DNA from: Kiritimatiellales bacterium
GTDB taxonomy: Bacteria > Verrucomicrobiota > Kiritimatiellia > Kiritimatiellales > Pontiellaceae
Direction: 5' to 3'
DNA: 5,828 nucleotides
NCBI GenBank assembly: GCA_021734595.1
Contig: JAIPIO010000246.1
Span: forward strand, 1 to 5,828
Shown here: positions 4,188 to 5,828 of the stretch, piece after piece
Position numbering within the stretch: position 1 is the first letter of the stretch
Layout: each line of letters opens with the position of its first letter
Position numbers and translations under genes: made by a program
Notes under the pieces: model-generated
Told to the model about the DNA's origin: nothing
What the model saw: only the letters and a program-made list of their open reading frames with translations
Database searches by the model: none

Positions 4188-5828
4188 TTACGTCCCGGCG
4201 GACAAACGGACGTTTTTTTCAGGTGTACGGGCACGGGCTTGCTGCATGTGCTTGGTCAAGCAGATGCAATTCTTCCCGGTAGAATCAGTAAAGAAGCGAT
4301 AATTGTCAACCGCATTTTCAATGATTTGCAGTCCATACCCTGTTTCCTGGAAATCGTCCATGTCCTCCGGCTGCTTGGACGCCTTGCCCATGAAAGCGAT
4401 CCCCTTGTGAATCAACGTTACCCGTAACGCACGATCCAACAGATCGAGGCACAGAGTTATTGGATTTCCCGATGCACCGCCATAGGCGTGTTGAATGATG
4501 TTGCTGCCGGCTTCCTGCACGGCAAGCAGCAGCAATTGCCTGTCTTTGGCGCTCAAGGTCTTGAATTCCGGACGCTTGAGAGCCCCCCCCAGTTTTTTAC
4601 GCAGTGTTCGGAGTTGCTCAGGCGTGCTGTCAACAGTTGTCTCGACAATGGTCCGCGGCGGGCTTGACGTAACTGATCTGACCTTAATTACGATGCACAT
4701 TCGGTCGTCTCTTTGTTGCTCATCCCCCGAAAATGACGTCAGCTTGCCAAAGATAGCATCCATGATCGTCTCGGCGCTTTCATCGGCAGTTTTCTCAACG
4801 GTCCGAATCAGGCGGTGCACTCCGAACATCTTACGGTTTGGCGCCCGAGCCTCGGTGATGCCGTCGGAATAGAACACGAGGATGTCATCCGCGTCAATGT
4901 CAAGGCGGCGTTCAAGGTAATGCTCACGCATGGCAAAACCGATAGGCATATTGGTGTTTTCGACCAGCTCGCACACCCCGCGGGCGGCGCAATAATGTAT
5001 GGTTTGCTGGTGACCGCAGTTCACCAGCGCGGCCTGGCGCTTTTCCGGGACAACGCGTGCATAGCAGAGACTGGCGAATTTATCCAGTACAATAAGTTCC
5101 CGGGCCATGAGTGAATGAAGAGATTCGACGATCTCAGACGGGCTTGGAATCCAATCGGGTCTGGCCGAATTCATAAGCATACCCGCGATAATACGCAGGC
5201 AGTTACCCACAATACTTGCGGCCACCAATCCGGACGCCATACCTTTTCCCATGACATCGCCGACCACCAAATCAAGACATTCTTCTCGGTGCGGCATAAA
5301 ATCACAGAAGTCCCCGCCTACATTCTCTGCCGGTACAACGCGGGATGCCACATCCAGTCGCGGGCAGGCGTGCGGCGGTGGGTTCACCAGCAGTGCCCGC
5401 TGCACCTCCCCGGCTGAATCGTTGAGCCGCGCAAGGACCTGTTCCAGCTGGAGATGTGCCGTATGCAGGGTGTTTTCCGCTTTAACCCGTTGGGTAATGT
5501 CGGTAAAGATAGCTATCGCGCAATCCCTGCCGTCCAGCTGGAGGCCCGCGCTTTTCAGCATCACCGTCCGGATCGCGCCGTCCTTGCGTTTGACCGGAAC
5601 CTGCACCGTGAATGGAGATTTGTCATGCAAGCTTTGCTGAAACTTTTCGGTGACCAATTGGTGCACTTCGGGCGGATGCAGATCCATGACGGAGAGAGCT
5701 TCAATTTCTTGCCAGTCATAGCCCAGAAGCTCCAACAAAGCGCCATTTGCCCAGGTAAAACGGCCGGTCTTAACATCGGCCACATGAACTCCTTGCGGCA
5801 TATTTTGGAGAAGTGCCCGCAGTCGGGA
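4188..5828 (-). CDS. PAS - SpoIIE/RsbU-type PP2C phosphatase - RsbW-like ATPase regulator, 5' end outside the window
   Basis: The frame stays open to the window edge (SRLRALLQN precedes the Met at 5801), so the true start is upstream. Numbered from that Met, a PAS domain spans about 1-105 (WANGALLELLGYDWQEIEAL, ending FTDITQRVKAE), followed by a short coiled helix. The PP2C phosphatase spans about 145-375 with its metal-binding signatures: GGDFCD (Asp164), GDVMGKGMAS (Asp182), YSDGITEA (Asp313) and QRDDRMC (Asp365/366). A GHKL ATPase domain of the anti-sigma kinase type follows (about 385-515): QEAGSNIIQHAY has the N-box Glu430 and Asn434, and GYGLQII is the glycine-rich lid. The usual G1-box Asp is His465. 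The family dephosphorylates a STAS-domain anti-sigma antagonist while the kinase-like domain binds or phosphorylates it, giving partner switching. No STAS gene is visible here. Leading the EPS genes, it probably controls them or the secretion complex in response to the PAS signal. Domain calls are firm; the target is unknown. Confidence 0.92.
   Translation of the reverse strand, partial: SRLRALLQNMPQGVHVADVKTGRFTWANGALLELLGYDWQEIEALSVMDLHPPEVHQLVTEKFQQSLHDKSPFTVQVPVKRKDGAIRTVMLKSAGLQLDGRDCAIAIFTDITQRVKAENTLHTAHLQLEQVLARLNDSAGEVQRALLVNPPPHACPRLDVASRVVPAENVGGDFCDFMPHREECLDLVVGDVMGKGMASGLVAASIVGNCLRIIAGMLMNSARPDWIPSPSEIVESLHSLMARELIVLDKFASLCYARVVPEKRQAALVNCGHQQTIHYCAARGVCELVENTNMPIGFAMREHYLERRLDIDADDILVFYSDGITEARAPNRKMFGVHRLIRTVEKTADESAETIMDAIFGKLTSFSGDEQQRDDRMCIVIKVRSVTSSPPRTIVETTVDSTPEQLRTLRKKLGGALKRPEFKTLSAKDRQLLLLAVQEAGSNIIQHAYGGASGNPITLCLDLLDRALRVTLIHKGIAFMGKASKQPEDMDDFQETGYGLQIIENAVDNYRFFTDSTGKNCICLTKHMQQARARTPEKNVRLSAGT
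4583..4590 (-). repeat. G8 homopolymer tract in the phosphatase-ATPase linker
   Basis: Eight consecutive C on the plus strand read as G8 on the coding strand, spanning the end of Leu404, Gly405, Gly406 and the start of Ala407 (counted from the Met at 5801). The tract lies between the phosphatase and the ATPase domain. An A6 run sits just upstream in the same gene. Homopolymers of this length are prone to slippage; loss of one G would bring a TGA into frame at 4555-4553. Confidence 0.55.

Noticed and set aside
4590..4598. Possible A AAA AAC slippery heptamer for programmed -1 frameshifting in the regulator gene
   Set aside because: The zero-frame codons are AAA AAA CTG, so the heptamer is in the wrong phase for the standard X XXY YYZ mechanism, and the zero frame gives a complete ATPase domain.
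5115..5640. Overlapping plus-strand open frames opposite the phosphatase
   Set aside because: They are antisense to the phosphatase and PAS region, where the minus-strand frame contains the conserved metal-binding motifs.

Overview
The window holds six genes, all on the minus strand, packed head to tail with gaps of about 10 to 100 bases and one 4-base overlap. It looks like part of a single exopolysaccharide (EPS) or capsule operon transcribed from high to low coordinates. The first gene (high end) and the last gene (low end) both run off the window. No tRNA, rRNA, insertion sequence, CRISPR array or phage gene was seen.

In transcription order the genes are: (1) 5828-4188, a cytoplasmic regulator with a PAS sensor, a SpoIIE/RsbU-type PP2C phosphatase and a C-terminal RsbW-like ATPase domain, missing its N-terminus; (2) 4157-3372, a small undecaprenyl-phosphate sugar-1-phosphate transferase that starts repeat-unit assembly; (3) about 3317-2640, a receiver-like domain that has lost its phosphorylation residues and is fused through a charged helix to a C-terminal membrane anchor; (4) 2612-2058, a left-handed beta-helix (hexapeptide) acetyltransferase; (5) 1960-314, a family 44 glycoside hydrolase with a lipoprotein-like signal; (6) 317-1, a Wza/BexD-type polysaccharide export lipoprotein, missing its C-terminus.

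Read together, the sugar transferase primes the lipid carrier, the acetyltransferase probably decorates the glycan, the export lipoprotein belongs to the outer-membrane exit, and the GH44 enzyme probably trims or releases a beta-1,4-linked polymer at the cell surface. The phosphatase/ATPase protein and the pseudo-receiver look like the regulatory layer, one probably signalling by partner switching and the other by phosphorylation-independent contact at the membrane. These roles are inferred from family and context.

The organism must be Gram-negative in envelope plan, because of the export lipoprotein and the lipobox-like signals. Base composition is moderately GC-rich. Most starts lack a good Shine-Dalgarno sequence and one gene may begin at TTG. 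I cannot assign a phylum from this; a PVC-type, planctomycete-like or deltaproteobacterial-type genome would all be compatible. The least ordinary items are the membrane-anchored pseudo-receiver, the GH44 enzyme coupled to an export gene, and a G8 tract sitting between the phosphatase and ATPase domains.
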